Positions 16,082 through 16,082 of a stretch of DNA of 16,082 nt are shown here, one piece after another. A program made the translations under genes and the position numbers. How positions within the stretch are numbered: position 1 is the first letter of the stretch; the number at the start of each line of letters is the position of its first letter. The stretch lies in NCBI GenBank assembly GCA_964629965.1, contig CAZVRZ010000119.1:1-16082 (forward strand), written 5' to 3'. Source of the stretch: CAZVRZ01 sp964629965 (GTDB lineage: Bacteria; Chloroflexota; Anaerolineae; Anaerolineales; UBA4823). The notes under the pieces were generated by a model that was not told the DNA's origin, ran no database searches, and saw nothing but the letters and a program-made list of their open reading frames with translations.

Positions 16082-16082
16082 C

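Noticed and set aside
1..16082. CRISPR array, tRNA or rRNA genes
   Set aside because: No regularly spaced repeats, tRNA-like cloverleaf or rRNA sequence was noticed by eye.
1..16082. AddBA with nearby genes as a new defence system
   Set aside because: The pair has the standard AddB-AddA motif set and order; the neighbours are remnants with no consistent functional link.

Overview
This looks like a bacterial, probably environmental or metagenome-assembled, scaffold. It carries a 10-base N gap, two apparent 1-base frameshifts and ends cut inside a shared repeat. The left two thirds use GC-rich codons with good GGAGG ribosome binding sites. The overall style (AddB/AddA pair, VapC of the RHH/PIN type, a common CGAAGG-type intergenic repeat) suits an Anaerolineae-like Chloroflexota, but that assignment is a guess from style and no marker gene proves it.

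Layout. 1-53 is one arm of a perfect inverted repeat whose other arm is 16029-16081. 165-1283 (minus) is an APH-fold phosphotransferase. 1486-1728 (minus) holds a decayed tyrosine-recombinase relic. 1761-8121 (minus) is an addB-addA operon encoding the heterodimeric helicase-nuclease that processes double-strand breaks for RecA; addA contains the N gap. 8159-8308 is the C-terminal stub of a VapC-type PIN toxin, abutting a frameshifted SAP/DUF6434-type gene (8324-8874). 8908-12177 (minus) is a tightly coupled two-gene operon for two membrane-anchored or exported proteins of unknown function, the larger ending in a LamG/concanavalin-like domain.

From 12497 the plus strand carries a short GC-rich cassette: a 44-codon ORF, a strong intrinsic terminator, an intergenic repeat, a frameshifted small Cys-pair protein, and the first codons of a further gene. 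That gene is interrupted at about 13262-13280 by a lower-GC mobile element with three consecutive, overlapping tyrosine recombinase genes, i.e. a RIT (recombinase-in-trio) element. ritA and ritB are intact with full catalytic sets. ritC is cut after about 105 codons where the terminal 53-bp repeat begins, most simply because another repeated element (probably an insertion sequence) sits in ritC.

The most unusual points are the identical inverted ends of the window, the interrupted RIT element with a recognisable left-end motif cluster (TTATCCCGAA in direct and inverted copies, plus a stray copy 1 kb away), and the uncharacterised exported two-gene operon. The right half is a graveyard of mobile-element activity: broken vapC, frameshifted genes and a nested insertion. 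The addBA block is ordinary core DNA repair.
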